NCBI GenBank assembly: GCA_032716605.1
Contig: CM064580.1
Span: 39,248,638 to 39,312,637, forward strand
DNA: 64,000 nt
Direction: 5' to 3'
Origin: Paralithodes platypus
Taxonomy: Eukaryota; Arthropoda; Malacostraca; Decapoda; Lithodidae
This document shows positions 20,114 through 31,183 of this stretch, piece after piece. Numbering within the stretch: the first letter of the stretch is position 1; every line of letters begins with the position of its first letter. Made by a program: the position numbers and the translations under genes. The notes under the pieces are model-generated. The model saw only the letters and a program-made list of their open reading frames with translations. It searched no databases and had not been told where the DNA came from.

Positions 20114-21544
20114 AAGGGAAAGAGAAATGACCCAGGGAATTATAGACCAGTCAGTTTGACAAGTGTTGTGTGTAAACTAATGGAAACGGTAATTAGAGAA
20201 GGAATAATGGATCATATGAAGTCAAACCAACTTTTCAGTGGGAGACAGTTCGGATTCTTGCCGGGGAGGTCGACGGTACTACAGCTAATTAAGGTGGTAG
20301 ATGATTGGATGCAAATTCTAGAAGATGGTGATGTAATAGACGTGGTATATTGCGATTTTATGAAGGCCTTCGATAAGGTCCCACATAAAAGGTTAATAGA
20401 GAAAGTTAGAAGCTATAATATAGGGGAGAAATGTGTGAAATGGATAGAAGCCTTCCTGAAAGATCGGAGACAGAGGGTACTGGTGAATGGAATATGCTCG
20501 GGGTGGAGGGAAATTACAAGTGGGGTACCTCAGGGATCTGTGTTGGGACCACTGCTGTTCGTTATATTTATCAACGACTTGCTTGAAGTTATAACTAATG
20601 GAAGTGAGGTATACCTGTATGCGGATGACACTAAACTGTATAGAAGAGTGAGGAGTAAGGAAGATATGGGTTTGCTTCAAGGAGATGTGGAGGGCATGAA
20701 GGGATGGTCTGAGCATTGGTTAATGCCTTTTCATCCAAAAAAATGCAAGTACATGCGGATTGGGACAAGCAAGATAGACAAGGTAGGATACAGTATGTAT
20801 GAAGCGATGGAGGAAGTGAGAGCAGAAAAGGATATAGGAGTAGTGATAGACAATAAGTTAAATTTCTCAGAACATTTAGCGGAAAAGATAAACAAAGCCA
20901 ATAGAATTGTAGGGCTGATAAGGAGGACATTTGTGTCACTTGAAGAAATCTTCAGGAATCTCTATACAGCGCTGGTTAGGCCGCACCTGGAATATGCGAA
21001 CCAGGTGTGGGCTCCATATATGGTAAAGGATATAGAAGCAGTGGAGAAAGTGCAGAGGAGAGCTAGCAAGCTGGTACCAACGTTGAAGAACGCGGGCTAT
21101 GAGCAGAGGTTGAGGACACTGGGGCTTCCGACACTGGCATATAGGAGAAAGAGAGGGGATATGATAGAGACTTTTAAGATAGTGTCAGGAAAGTACGATG
21201 AGGATGTGTGTGAAGGTATCTTCTTGATACGGGAGGGAACAAGAACGAGAGGACACTCTAAGAAAATTTACAAAGAAAGAAATAGGCTTGAGAAGGCAAA
21301 GAACTCATTTTGTGATAGAGTGGTAAATGAGTGGAATGCACTGCCCCAGTATGTAGTCGATTCCGAATCAATAAGGGAGTTTGAAAGTAATCTTGATAAA
21401 GCATGGGGAAGACAAGATTTGAAGTTTGATTATAAAACAAAAATACAGAATAGTAAAAATGTTGCGTCTGCTACCGCCGCCGCCAACACCGTGAACGACC
21501 GCAGCAGTGCAAGTACTGGTACTGAGCTGGATACACAGGCATAG
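20114..21544 (+). pseudogene. CR1-like LINE reverse transcriptase, 5'-truncated but with long open frame
   Basis: The open frame (about 476 residues) starts inside the RT at KGKRNDPGNYRPVSLTSV. RT blocks follow in order: FGFLPGRST, YCDFMKAFDKVPHKRLI, SGVPQGSVLGPLLF, YADD (20618-20629), HPKKCKYMRIG and KDIGVVIDNKLNFSEHL. The carboxy part ends with NSFCDRVVNEWNALPQYVV. Endonuclease and RT block 0 are missing, so this copy is not autonomous. There is no internal stop. The 3' end (to about 21590) has a repeated TGTAAGAAAC tail. Three further copies of the family, all minus strand, lie at 30041-30742, 47001-47108 and 63574-64000. Confidence 0.85.
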
Positions 21545-21590
21545 TTTGCCTTTTTCCAGAGGATCTACTGTAAGAAACTGTAAGAAATAA

Positions 21591-22000
21591 GTAACATTAA
21601 TGAACCCACCTGTACCGTACTATATGCTTTCTTAGTCTTTTATCCAATGTACTAGGTAACTTGGAGGTAGGTAAGGGTTAGTCAACTTAGTCGATCTTGT
21701 ATCCAATGTACTAGGTGATAGGAAAGGCTTTGTCTTGTATATGTTTTGGGTTCTTGTCTACCATAAACTAGGGTTCATTGTGTTGTGATAAGTACAGTAC
21801 GAAGGGAGTAGGCCTGCATTAATTGGACATACTGTACAGTCTATTTGTTTTGGGTTCTTATCTACCTTTTCTGTTGTGTGACATCATTGACATGCAGGTG
21901 ATAATGTGAATTGCATATACTGTAGATATAAACTACTGTATTGTAATCTATTTGTCATTCTCAATAAATTTCTAACACGGCTGACAACGAGAGTCTGGCG
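21591..22000. other. No gene; unassigned flank
   Basis: ttatccaatgtactaggt occurs twice (about 21639 and 21699, with small differences). An AATAAA is present at about 21963. Nothing else recognised. Confidence 0.4.
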
Positions 22001-22880
22001 AGCTAGGGGTGGACTGCGCCTGAACGCATCCACACACACGCAGGCGGCAGGCCGCAACGGACGGAATTTTTAAGCGCCAACTGATTTTCATCCGGCCGCT
22101 GCGACAGGTCTGGCCGGATGAAAAACACCCCCATACACACAGAGGCCGCCTCTAGCCCCGCCCCTTTTCGTTGGCCGGACAGGTTGGGCCTGCAAGTGTA
22201 TGGCCGGCTTAAGGGAAGCAATGATTTTTGTTTGCCAATTTGCTTGCGCTTTTTTAACTTATTTGTCTGATTTACAATTTAACCCCTTACAAACGGGGAT
22301 GTTTGTAGCTTCTACTACCTGCCTGGCGGGCATATTTACCCTAAACGAGCTTCATTCCATGCTCTTTTTCATGCATAAAAAAGAGCCAGAGCGTAATACA
22401 AGTATGTATCCATGAAAGGGCGATAATAGAGCTTTCCAATGACACCTGAATCATCCTTGTACGACCACGGGTTATCCTGTAGCGATCGCGCAACACGAGG
22501 GGAAAAAACCCTAAAATACGGTAATTTCCTGAGTTTTTTCCTGGTCTCGCGAGGCCGTGGGTGTGGAATGTTGCAGAGGTAGTGTCAGTCGCGGCACTGG
22601 GTCCGTGCCGAACGGTCAGAGCCCGCCTATCGTCCTCCCAACGCGTGGACTCTCTCAGAGTCCAATTAATGTCGGACACCGCAGGGGTGACCAATATTCT
22701 CTCGGCCAAGATATGTCGGGTCCTGCGGCTTGAGTGTTAATAATGACGCTTAACAATTTTAAGTGAATTAAGCTATGTTCCCTAATTAATGATAAGTGTA
22801 GGCTAATAATGAAACGACTTAAGGTCGGTGACTTGCTGGGTAATACCCATTCGGCCCCATTCAGCCTACTGTTGTAAGAC
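22001..22880. other. Unassigned GC-rich block and flank
   Basis: 22010-22205 is GC-rich with repeated CCGGCC motifs and an imperfect palindrome around 22090-22125. Minus-strand frames over 22003-22221 and 22341-22709 show no recognisable domain and are not called. Confidence 0.4.
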
Positions 22881-22893
22881 GTTTATCCTCATC

Positions 22894-23012
22894 GAGGTGT
22901 CGATTTCTTCCTGGCGAGCGATAGCGAGCCAGCATTTTATCGAGAAATCCGGCTTTGCCGGAGAAATTTTTGTATCGAAGAATGTACAAATTTAGCCTGC
23001 TGTCGAAAACAT
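22894..23012 (+). repeat. MITE family R fragment
   Basis: Contains tgtcgatttcttcctggcg, GCGATAGCGAGCC and tccggctttgccgga, corresponding to the central part of the copy at 5233-5594. Both ends are missing. Confidence 0.65.
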
Positions 23013-23392
23013 TATAAAATTTGCCAGAACGTCCTGAACTTCCCAAATAGACTAATTCCTTGAACGTGACGATAGTGCGTTGTTATGTGCGATTAGTTTG
23101 CTTGGTAAACAGATTAGCTTGCTCATGTAGTGATGTACACCCTATGTGGAGGTTTTGTGTTTTTATTTCTTTAATTTTTTTTATTTGATGAAAGCGTTAT
23201 TTCCACATAGCTATTTTGACTTTATATTGTGTGGTCCCAGTTTTGGTTTGTATATTTTGCAAGTCTTGCATTATAATTTCATGACTCTCCCTTCCCTTAC
23301 CTTCTCAGTTGGCCTTTTAGAGGTGTTTTGAGGTTGAAGATGTTTTTCTTATAGTCTATATGTTTTAAATGAAGTTGAAAGTGCATTAATGG
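23013..23392. other. No gene recognised
   Basis: T-rich sequence between two family R pieces; nothing assigned. Confidence 0.4.
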
Positions 23393-24345
23393 GGAGGTAA
23401 GCTCTTTTTCTGGACTCCCTTCTCCCTCATGATTAGCCCCATTAGTTATGAGATTTTAATACTGTACATTCGTTCCATTAGTTTGGCGATTATAACACAT
23501 TTTTCCCCATTTCTTTGTCAACATCAAGACCTTTTGTGCCATTTAGGTGTCGATTTTTCCTGGCGAGCGAAAGCGAGCCTGTAATTTTAGGAGGAACTGG
23601 CCTTCGACCGGGACATTTTTCGGTAACATTCAAGACAGCTAGAGCCGCCTTATTTACCAAGTTTCTTTATATTTTTTCCAAGGAATATAGTGTTTAATTG
23701 TTGTTTTTCATGGTTTGAGTGGAGGATTTGCATTAACTTACCCATTATTCATTAATCTGAAGATACTCCGTCAAATGGTGCCATTTATTGGGTGAATCGC
23801 GCTTTTACAGTAGGTAAGGAAAATTGTGGGGAGGCAATGCACGCTTCCAAAATGTACAAATATTATATTAGATTAGATTAACCTAACCTAACCTAACCTA
23901 ACCCTAATATAATATAATATAATAATATAATATAGTTTTTGTGAGTAACATTCAAGCCATTTATTGGGTGAATCGCACTCACCGCATCTTTCAAAACAAG
24001 AAGAAGAGGACCGAGGTCGAAGGATTCATTGGGTGCAATGCTTTGTTTACGTTCGGGACATTATTTTCGTGTTATTTTTCGGTGTAATCGGGTTTTTCAA
24101 GTGTCGATAACGAAATTCCTCCATGCGGACTATAATGAGAAAAATATGGCGAGTCTATTGGTCCCTATTTTCCCTAATAAATTATTTCTAATAGGGCTGC
24201 GAAAGAGGTCTTGAATATTATCCATTTTTCTACCAAAAAATATGCAAATTTATCTTGAAAGGGGGTTTAGGATTTTTTTTTTAAAGCTTAATGGAGGTCT
24301 AGCGAGGAAGCACAAAAATCAATAAATTTATAAATTAATAGACCA
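23393..24345 (+). repeat. MITE family R, copy 4, interrupted by a 601-bp element
   Basis: 23393-23621 and 24223-24345 together make one continuous copy of the family seen at 5233-5594. The interruption falls in the gacatttttc-taccRaaaaat stretch, and the octamer CATTTTTC is present on both sides. Confidence 0.8.
23622..24222 (+). mobile_element. 601-bp MITE with 15-bp inverted ends and 8-bp TSD (hAT-like)
   Basis: The left end GGTAACATTCAAGAC matches the complement of the right end GTCTTGAATATTATC with two mismatches. The flanks CATTTTTC (23614-23621 and 24223-24230) are an 8-bp duplication, as made by hAT-type transposases. The interior contains (CCTAA)n, an AATAT-rich stretch and no coding frame. 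This intact copy defines the ends of the fragmentary copies at 13600, 17690 and 18931. Confidence 0.8.
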
Positions 24346-24404
24346 AAAAATATGCACTACCCGTTAAGACTCATTAGTAGTGACTATACATATACCTCTT
24401 GCAG

Positions 24405-24528
24405 GCAGCAGGTGATAGCATCGAGCCCCCAGCTGAGAGCCTTGGAGTCGCAGCTAGAAGCCTGCGCCCTCAGTAAGGAGAACCGGGCAGCCATTGCAGA
24501 GAAGGAAGCTCAACGGGTGGTCACAAAA
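24405..24528 (+). CDS. Coiled-coil host protein, internal exon a
   Basis: A polypyrimidine tract and tcttgcag precede the exon, and GTAAGA follows it. Entry is in phase 2 and exit in phase 0. It encodes QQVIASSPQLRALESQLEAC, ALSKENRAAIAEKEAQRVV and TK. The segment is rich in Glu, Lys, Ala and Leu with heptad-like spacing, indicating a coiled coil. Base composition and codon use are unlike the surrounding AT-rich repeats. It joins in frame to the exon at 28612. Upstream exons are not found in the window. The protein was not identified. Confidence 0.75.
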
Positions 24529-24559
24529 GTAAGATTGTATGTACTGTATGTATGTATGT

Positions 24560-24939
24560 AGCCTATGTATATACTCGGGCACATACCCCATAGCTGGTGG
24601 TGTCTGACTCAAGACACAGCCCGAACAGAAACAAAAAATTTAAAGTTCCAGTCTTAAGGGTCCGGGACCACTTCCGCGTTCCCGTACTCTCTCGTCAAGT
24701 AGGTAAATTTGACAAGAGGAGGATTCCTAGGCCATTTCCCCCCAGAAGGAAAAAGTAGGACAGGACAGTAAAACAGACAGACAAAAATGGCTAAGGTTGG
24801 ATAGAGGATGCCAAACCTCACTCTGCATAGGACCAGCCCTACCTATGTGTTATTGGCAAATTGGTAAAGTTGTAAAGTTTGTAGTTTCCACTAACCACCT
24901 GGAAACCCTTTTTTTCGGTGATTGGGCCATAGGTTACAG
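24560..24939. other. Intron sequence, no gene
   Basis: Intronic. A stretch reading cctcactctgcataggaccagccc resembles ctcactctgatagaccagccc at 31580-31601 and is part of an interspersed repeat. Confidence 0.5.
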
Positions 24940-24941
24940 TA

Positions 24942-26122
24942 CAGTAAACCCTCGCCATCTCGGACCTCTAGAAGTCGGAAACCCGTACTAGTCGGACTGG
25001 CTACGGCCTCTCGGACATGCATTTCCGTATTTCGGACATTTCCGTCATCGTTCCGACAGTCTGACGTTGTCGGACTTTATATAAGTATTCGGAAAATGTC
25101 CGATATTATATTTTTCAATTCCATCACATTAGAAATGATTCAAAGATTACAAAAAGTCCAAATAAGACATGGTTATGTTAATGTATAAGGGAGTTAGGTA
25201 GATGAATTAGAGAGATAGATAGATAGAAAGAGTGTATATCGAGGGAAAAAACAAAACAAACAATCTATCAAACGTAAATCTTCCGTCTCTACTCGCACGG
25301 AGGGGAGAGTTGAAATATTTTGTTGACTATCTTATTTATTATTTATCTATGTGCTGGAAGGATATTATATATTTCAATTCCATTGCATTAGAAATTATTC
25401 AAAGATTACAAAAAGTCCAAATAAGACATAGTTATGTTAATGTATAAGGGAGTTACGTAGATGCATTAGAGAGATAGATAGATAGAAAGAGAGTTACAGA
25501 GGGGGAGTGAGCGATAAACACGAACTATTATGAGACAGACTTAATTGGTTCTGAAAAGACAAAGGACACTTTTATATTGACTCTTTTTCATGTTATTATT
25601 TGTGTGCTAGAATGATATTGTTTTCAATTCCATCGAATTAGAAATTATTTATAGATTACAAAAAGTCCAAATAAGACATAGTTATGTTAATGTATAAGGG
25701 AGTTAGTTAGATGCATTAGAGAAATAAATAGATAGAGAGAGAGTGGCTAGGGGCGAGCGAGCGATAAAATACTAACATATACGAGACGGACTTATGTTTC
25801 TGAATGACAAAGGAGACATTTTTATTTACTCTCATTTTAATTTTATTATTTTTGTGTTAGAAGGGTAATATTGTTTTCAATTCCATTGTATTAGAATTGA
25901 TTCATAGATTAAAAAAAGACCAAATAAGACAGTTATATATATATGTATAAGGGAGATAAATGCATTAAATAGATAGATAAAAAAAATCTCAATTTCTCTG
26001 GTGACGCGGACTTTCCTCTTCTAATTCGGAATTTTCCCTCTCTTAAGTCGGACATAAGTCGGACTTCGGACATCTCGGAAGTAGTCTCCCCCCCATTAGT
26101 CCGAGATAGCGAGGGTTTACTG
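24942..26122. mobile_element. 1.18-kb Tigger/pogo-like non-autonomous element
   Basis: The ends are CAGTAAACCCTCGCCATCTC (24942 onward) and its near-complement ending GAGGGTTTACTG (26122). TA lies immediately outside each end (24940-24941 and 26123-26124). CAGTA-type ends with a TA target fit pogo/Tigger elements. Sub-terminal regions are rich in TCGGAC. The interior consists of about four copies, at 240-260-bp spacing, of a block containing ttcaattccat, ttacaaaaagtccaaataag and taagggagtta (near 25110, 25370, 25625 and 25875). No transposase frame is present. Confidence 0.8.
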
Positions 26123-26534
26123 TACTGTATACTGTATTACCGGTAAGGGTAAATACACAGGAGACACGACAATATAGGTAACAAATTTCTAATGGTAGTT
26201 TTGGGTTCCTATCATCATATGCTTCATTTCCATATATACTGTACTTTATATCCCCGGAAAAAAAAAATCTTGGGATTTTTAATTTTTTTCTTGGGATTTT
26301 TTTTTTTTTTTTATTAACCTAACCTAACCTAACCTAAATGTGTTTGGGGGCTATTAGGTTGGGTAAGGTTTTTTGGTTAGGTTAGGCTAATGACCAAAAA
26401 AAAAAAAAAAAAAAAAAATCCCAAGAAACAAAATTAAAAATCCCAAGATTTTGTTTATTTTTTCCCGGGGATAAAAAGTATATAGAAATGAAGCATGTGA
26501 TGATAGGAACCCAAAACTACCATTATATATTTGC

Positions 26535-28147
26535 CTGGCTTACCGAGGGTGTACATGGGGGGCAGTCTGTTACTGTATCGCACTAGCCATGTGTTCCTGG
26601 GCCTCCGGTTGAATGGACCGATCCTCACCTGGGGGGCCCATATTGATTATCTACGTGAGTCTTGCATGAAGCGACTGAACCTCATGAAGTGCATTGCACA
26701 CACCAAGTGGGGTGCTTCTCGTGACGCCCTGCTTCAGTTTTATGAGGTTTTTATCCGGAGCAAGTTGAAATATGGATGTGTAGTATATGGGTCAGCCTCG
26801 GACACAGTGTTGGCGCGATTGAATCTCATCCATAATGCGGCTCTCCGCATAGCGCTGGGGGCGCTCAGCTCGTCCCCCGTTGTTTCCCTGGAGGCGGAAT
26901 CAGGGATCCTGCCCATGGTCTGGAGCCGGGCGATGGCTGACTGCAGTTGGATGTCCAGAGTAGCACGCATGCCTGAGGCCCATCCTCTGGTCAGATTATT
27001 GAGGCCGTCAGGGGTGGGGCTGGCCTCCCCGCTCTGGCCAGTAAAGCGCCGGTGCCCGTTCCTGGTTCGTGGACTCAAGACTTCCAGCCTTCTCGGAATT
27101 GCCCCTCCGAGCCCGATGCCGGTACCTTCTGTCTCCCCAGTGCCGCCCTGGGTTTGTCTCTCCGGGTTGGTACGCCACACATTCCATCGCAGCTTTAAGA
27201 AGTCAGAGTGTGCGGTCATGGCACAGGGGTACTTTCGGGAGCTGTCAGCCACACGCTACATTGGATTCTCCCCTGTCTTCACCGATGGATCCTTCATCCC
27301 CCCGGCTTCTTCGACAGCTGCAGTCTACTACGAGGAGCTCGCACTGTGCCAGACTTGGCGGCTCTCCGGGCATCATCACATCCTGACAGCGGAGCTTTTT
27401 GCCATATATAAAGCCCTTCTCTTAATTAGCATCCACTTGTCCAGTCAGCAGGTGGTCGTCTACTCTGACTCCCAGTCTTCTCTTCGCCTGCTGCAGTCTC
27501 ATCGCCCTGCGTCGTACGCCTCCCTCGTCTTCAAGATACAGTCGCTGCTTCTTCACCTCTCCAACTCACCATGGCCTGTGCATTTACAATGGATTCCGTC
27601 TCACTGCGGGATCAGGGGGAACCACATAGCGGACAGGGGCGCGGCCACGGCTCACTCATTGACATCCTGTGAGAGTTTGGACGCTGATCTGCGGTCCCAT
27701 CAGATGGTGGTTCGTCGGGCATGTATGGATCGATGGAACGCCACCCTCCGATGTTCGTTATCAGCCACTACCCTCGGCACATATCGGGTAGACTCATCTC
27801 CCCAACCCTGGGCGAGAAACAAGCTCCGCAGTCTGGACGTGACCCTGGTCAGGCTACGCATCGGCCATACCACGCTCTCTGGCCACCTCCGGCGGTTGGG
27901 TATCCTGGGTAGTGATGCATGCCGGTGGTGTGGTCAGCCGGAGACTATTGAGCACTATGTGTTGAGATGTCCTCGCTTCTACATGGAGCGGTCTATCCTC
28001 GCTGGCCGCCTTCGACTCCTCGGCATCACCTCGCTCTCCCTGCCAACGATCCTCGGAGGCCGGGGGGTCCCTGCGGAGATGAGACGTGCCGTGATTCTCC
28101 GCTTCTGCAGCTTCCTCACAGCGACTGGGCGCCTGATGCGCTTGTAG
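26535..28147 (+). pseudogene. LINE ORF2 fragment: RT thumb, complete RNase H, zinc knuckle
   Basis: A single open frame, read here with residue 1 at 26531. It starts in the RT thumb (VYMGGSLLLY, HVFLGLRL, LTWGAHIDYL) and continues with MKCIAHTKWGAS and RSKLKYGCVVYGSA. RNase H follows with all four acidic residues in place: D252 (FTDGS), E288 (TAELFA), D313 (YSDSQS) and D368 of HCGIRGNHIAD, with H358. A CX2C-X7-HX4C knuckle lies at residues 464-480. There are no stops or frameshifts, so the insertion is comparatively young. The family resembles the copy at 11062-12813 but is clearly distinct. Confidence 0.85.
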
Positions 28148-28233
28148 TCGATGGCCTCTCCGCGCCTACGAAGGAAGGGCTGGAGCGGGCGCGGTGACGT
28201 GCTCGAGTGGCCCTGTAACTCCAACTACAACAA
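26535..28233 (+). mobile_element. 5'-truncated I/jockey-type LINE with 14-bp TSD
   Basis: CATTATATATTTGC flanks the insertion at 26521-26534 and 28234-28247. The 1699-bp insert ends in ctccaactacaacaa. Its coding part is annotated separately. The insertion lies within one arm of a MITE inside the host-gene intron, so it postdates the MITE. Confidence 0.85.
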
Positions 28234-28611
28234 CATTATATATTTGCTACCTATATTGTTGTGTCTCCTGTATATTGACCCTGGTAAGTAAATTTGTTAC
28301 TTACCTGTACTTGTATTATTTTATTTATAATGTGTTGCTAATATTCATGTACAGTACTTAGTTCCATTTTATCAGAAATATATCACAGATTAAATGCAGA
28401 CCAAACAACAGTTAATTCTAATAATTATTAAGGGTGATAGACAAGCAACAAGGATAATATGCAAACAAACAAGCATGTGAACTGTGAAGCAATGACCTCC
28501 TTAATAGTCTTTCATTTGACAGCCTGGCGTACTGAACATGTAATTGATTTAGCCTCTTTGTAGCGTTGTAAAATACTGTAGTTGAACTATTCTTTTCCTT
28601 GTACCTTATAG

Positions 28612-28722
28612 GCCAAAGACAAGGAGTATGCCGAGCTAGTGAAGACCCTAGCCTCTCAGGAGAACCTCACGGCCGCCCTCAAATGTGCCGAGCAAGAGTC
28701 CCGGAAGTTGGAGAATCAGAGG
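28612..28722 (+). CDS. Coiled-coil host protein, internal exon b
   Basis: The acceptor tttccttgtaccttatag is strong; the donor GTGGGT is weaker but usable. The exon is 111 bp, phase 0 on both sides. It encodes AKDKEYAELVKTLASQENLT, AALKCAEQESRKLENQ and R. It continues the coiled-coil character of exon a and joins exon c in frame. Confidence 0.75.
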
Positions 28723-29004
28723 GTGGGTTGCAATAGTCTTCATGATGCCTCTACTGTACTTGTATTCTTTTTTGTATTTTGGTCAGGGTCTATTACTGTG
28801 CAGTGTGTGAGTATTTACATTATTACTGTTTTTGTTTGTATCAAGGTTACTTTTTTATTGACTTGGTAGATAGGGTGGAGAGTACTGTATATGATTTTTA
28901 AATTTTCTTCTCTGTCAACCCTTTAAAGATCTATCTATTGCATCTATTGTAGAGTTCGCCACGAGCAAGTGGCACCGATGAGCGTGCCGCCCTTCGGTAA
29001 TTTG
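28723..29004. other. Intron sequence
   Basis: T-rich intron start; nothing recognised. Confidence 0.4.
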
Positions 29005-29131
29005 TATAAGGTTTATTCCCCTAGAAAGGTTGCCGACCATGGCTGACGAGTCCCATCCACCCGGATTTTTATAAGGTTGTCTCCCCTAGATGAGTTGCCG
29101 ACCAAGGCTGACGAGTCCCATCTACCCAGAT
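29005..29131 (+). repeat. Two-copy 65-bp tandem repeat with CTGACGAGTCCCAT core
   Basis: Copies start at 29005 and 29070 (tataaggtt). Each carries cccctaga, gttgccgacca and GGCTGACGAGTCCCATC. The core resembles the 5' half of a hammerhead ribozyme core, but the partner GAAA strand is not convincingly placed. Confidence 0.7.
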
Positions 29132-30040
29132 GTAGAACCAGAAACTGAATGGAATTGATTTTCTTAACTGTATTGAGGGGATTTTAATTATGCTTAGTTA
29201 GAGTATGCAGTATAGTGTGTGTATACAGTAGGCCTATAGGGAACCCTATGAAGGCACTCTACAGTTGTCTATGTGTTTTTACATATATATACCATTTTGC
29301 TTTATAAATTCTTTATGTATGACTTCTTAGGGTATATTTACATTATATGATTATTGTTTTTCCTGTTTGTATTATACTTTTGCTTTGTTAATTTTCACCC
29401 TATATTCATCTACAGCCATGCCCTGTCATCAGTTTGGCTCAACCATTTCGCTAGAGGCTCTGTAGGCCTTCTCATTAACCCAAGCTGTACCGGCAACGAG
29501 AGAGTCTTGTCACCCTGGCAGTTACGCGCCAGTACGAGCCACGAGAGACTCTTGTCACTAATTTACGATTAATTTATGCCTGTTTTTCTCTGCTAACAGT
29601 GAGCGGTTTTTGCTAAGATCAAGCATAGGCCTTCTGTTAACTATTGGCAAGTTTTGCCAACAATGCTCAAGCACAGGGAGGCCCACTCGAACCCTCTCGA
29701 GTCAGTTATTCGCTGTCTTTCGCGAGTGTCACTATGTTTTTTTTTCATATAGGCCTGGTACTGAGGGTGACATAAATTGGTAAATAGGCTGGTATAGTAT
29801 GGGTTAACCTCCTCTCTAAAGAATTGTTGTTATTATTATAGTTATTATTATTACTATTATTTTTTGTTCTATGTTTCAACTTTGAGAGAAGGCTATTAAG
29901 TTTATCAAATGTAGCTTCTTGAAAGGTCTTGGTTGCTTCATTTTGCCGTGCTTGATGCGAGCCATTTTATTTATAGGCCTATATATTGCTATACTTTGGT
30001 CACAATTTTATATAAGTATCGTCGTGAATTAATTATTCTT
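29132..30040. other. Intron sequence, no gene
   Basis: AT-rich with a few TAGGCCTA units (29230, 29752, 29977) and an (ATT)n stretch near 29830. A segment at 29490-29560 has two cgagagaGtcttgtcac-like repeats. Confidence 0.4.
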
Positions 30041-30742
30041 ACAGTTTCTTACAGTAGATCCAATGGAAAAAGGCAAACTAGGCCTGTGTATCCAGCTCAG
30101 TGCCAGTACTTGCACTGCTGCGGTCGTTCACGGTGTTGGCGGCGGCGGCAGCAGACGCAACATTTTTACTATTCTGTATTTTTGCTTTGTAATCAAACTT
30201 CAAATCTTGTCTTCCCCATGCTTTATCAAGATTACTTTCAAACTTCCTTACTGATTCGGAATCGACTACATACTGGGGCAGTGTGTTCCACTCATTTACC
30301 ATTCTATCACAAAATGAGTTCTTTGCCTTTTCAAGCCTAGTTCTTTCCTTGTAAATTTTCTTAGAGTGTCCTCTCGTTCTTGTTCCCTCCCGCATCAAGA
30401 AGATACCTTCACACACATCCTCATCATACTTTCCTGACACTATCTTGAAAGTCTATCATATCCCCTCTCTTTCTCCTATATGCCAGTGTCGGAAGTCCCA
30501 GTGTCCTCAACCTCTGCTCATAGCCCACGTTCTTCAACGTTGGTACCAGCTTGCTAGCTCTCCTCTGCACTTTCTCCACTGCTTCTATATCTTTACCATA
30601 TATGGAGCCCACACCTGGTTCGCATATTCCAGGTGCGGCTTAACCAGCGCTGTATAGAGATTCCTGAAGATTTCTCCATCAAGTGACACAAATGTCCTCC
30701 TTATCAGCCCTACAATTCTATTGGCTTTATTTATCTTTGTAT
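30041..30742 (-). pseudogene. CR1-like LINE 3' fragment (same family as 20114-21544)
   Basis: Minus-strand homologue of the carboxy 230 or so residues of the 20114 copy: NKANRIVGLIRRTF region, VEKVQRRASKLVPTL, LGLPTLAYRRKRGDM, NSFCDRMVNEWNTLPQ. A frame change lies near 30430. Truncated 5' at about 30742. The 3' end has the same repeated tail (cttacagtttcttacag in this orientation). Confidence 0.85.
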
Positions 30743-30879
30743 GATGGCATGGGAGGTATTAACTTATAATTTTGGTAGGGTATAGTCTGATCACTGTAGT
30801 ATAAAAAAACTAAGTCCCTATTGAATTATATTAAATTCACCACCTATCGTAATAATCTCCATAAAACTCACTGTAACCA

Positions 30880-31180
30880 GTGAGTAAGCTTTTAAGGAAG
30901 AATCGATTGATCTTGGTAGGAGATTTCAACTGTAGTGAGGTTGATTGGGAATCGGGAGATGCAGGGCCAAATCAGAGATCTTGGGGAAATCGGCTAGAGG
31001 AGTTGGTTACGGAAAATGTACTTGCACAACATGTGAAGGAAAATTCAAGAATGAGGGGTAATAACGAACCTTCTAAACTCGATCTGATTTTTACAAAAGA
31101 TCCTCACGAAATTAGTGATATAAACTATCTATGTCCTGTAGGTAAAAGTGATCACCTATTACTAAAATGGAAGTTGACCT
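30880..31180 (+). pseudogene. LINE endonuclease carboxy part
   Basis: The frame reads RLILVGDFNCSEVDW, NVLAQHVKENSRMRG, PSKLDLIFTKDP and PVGKSDHLLLKWKL. GDFN and SDH are the last two catalytic motifs of APE-type LINE endonucleases. It is probably the endonuclease end of the CR1-like family whose polymerase lies beside it on the other strand. It stops where a CAA-tailed repeat begins. Confidence 0.75.
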
Positions 31181-31183
31181 CGA

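Larger units (their letters stand above)
26157..28271. mobile_element. Palindromic MITE (about 0.4 kb before being split by a LINE)
   Basis: The left end ACAGGAGACACGACAATATA matches the complement of the right end at 28249-28271 (with CAACAATATAGG). The inner arms share aatggtagttttgggttcct, the ccccgga block, an atcttgggatt block and poly-T/poly-A. The centre contains (CCTAA)n and (TTAGG)n. A LINE occupies 26535-28233. Pre-insertion length is about 402 bp. It shares the ctaatggtagttttgg arm with the MITE at 16945-17288. Confidence 0.75.

Noticed and set aside
22341..22709. 122-residue minus-strand frame as a gene
   Set aside because: No recognisable domain, no homologous copy in the window and no splice or promoter context.
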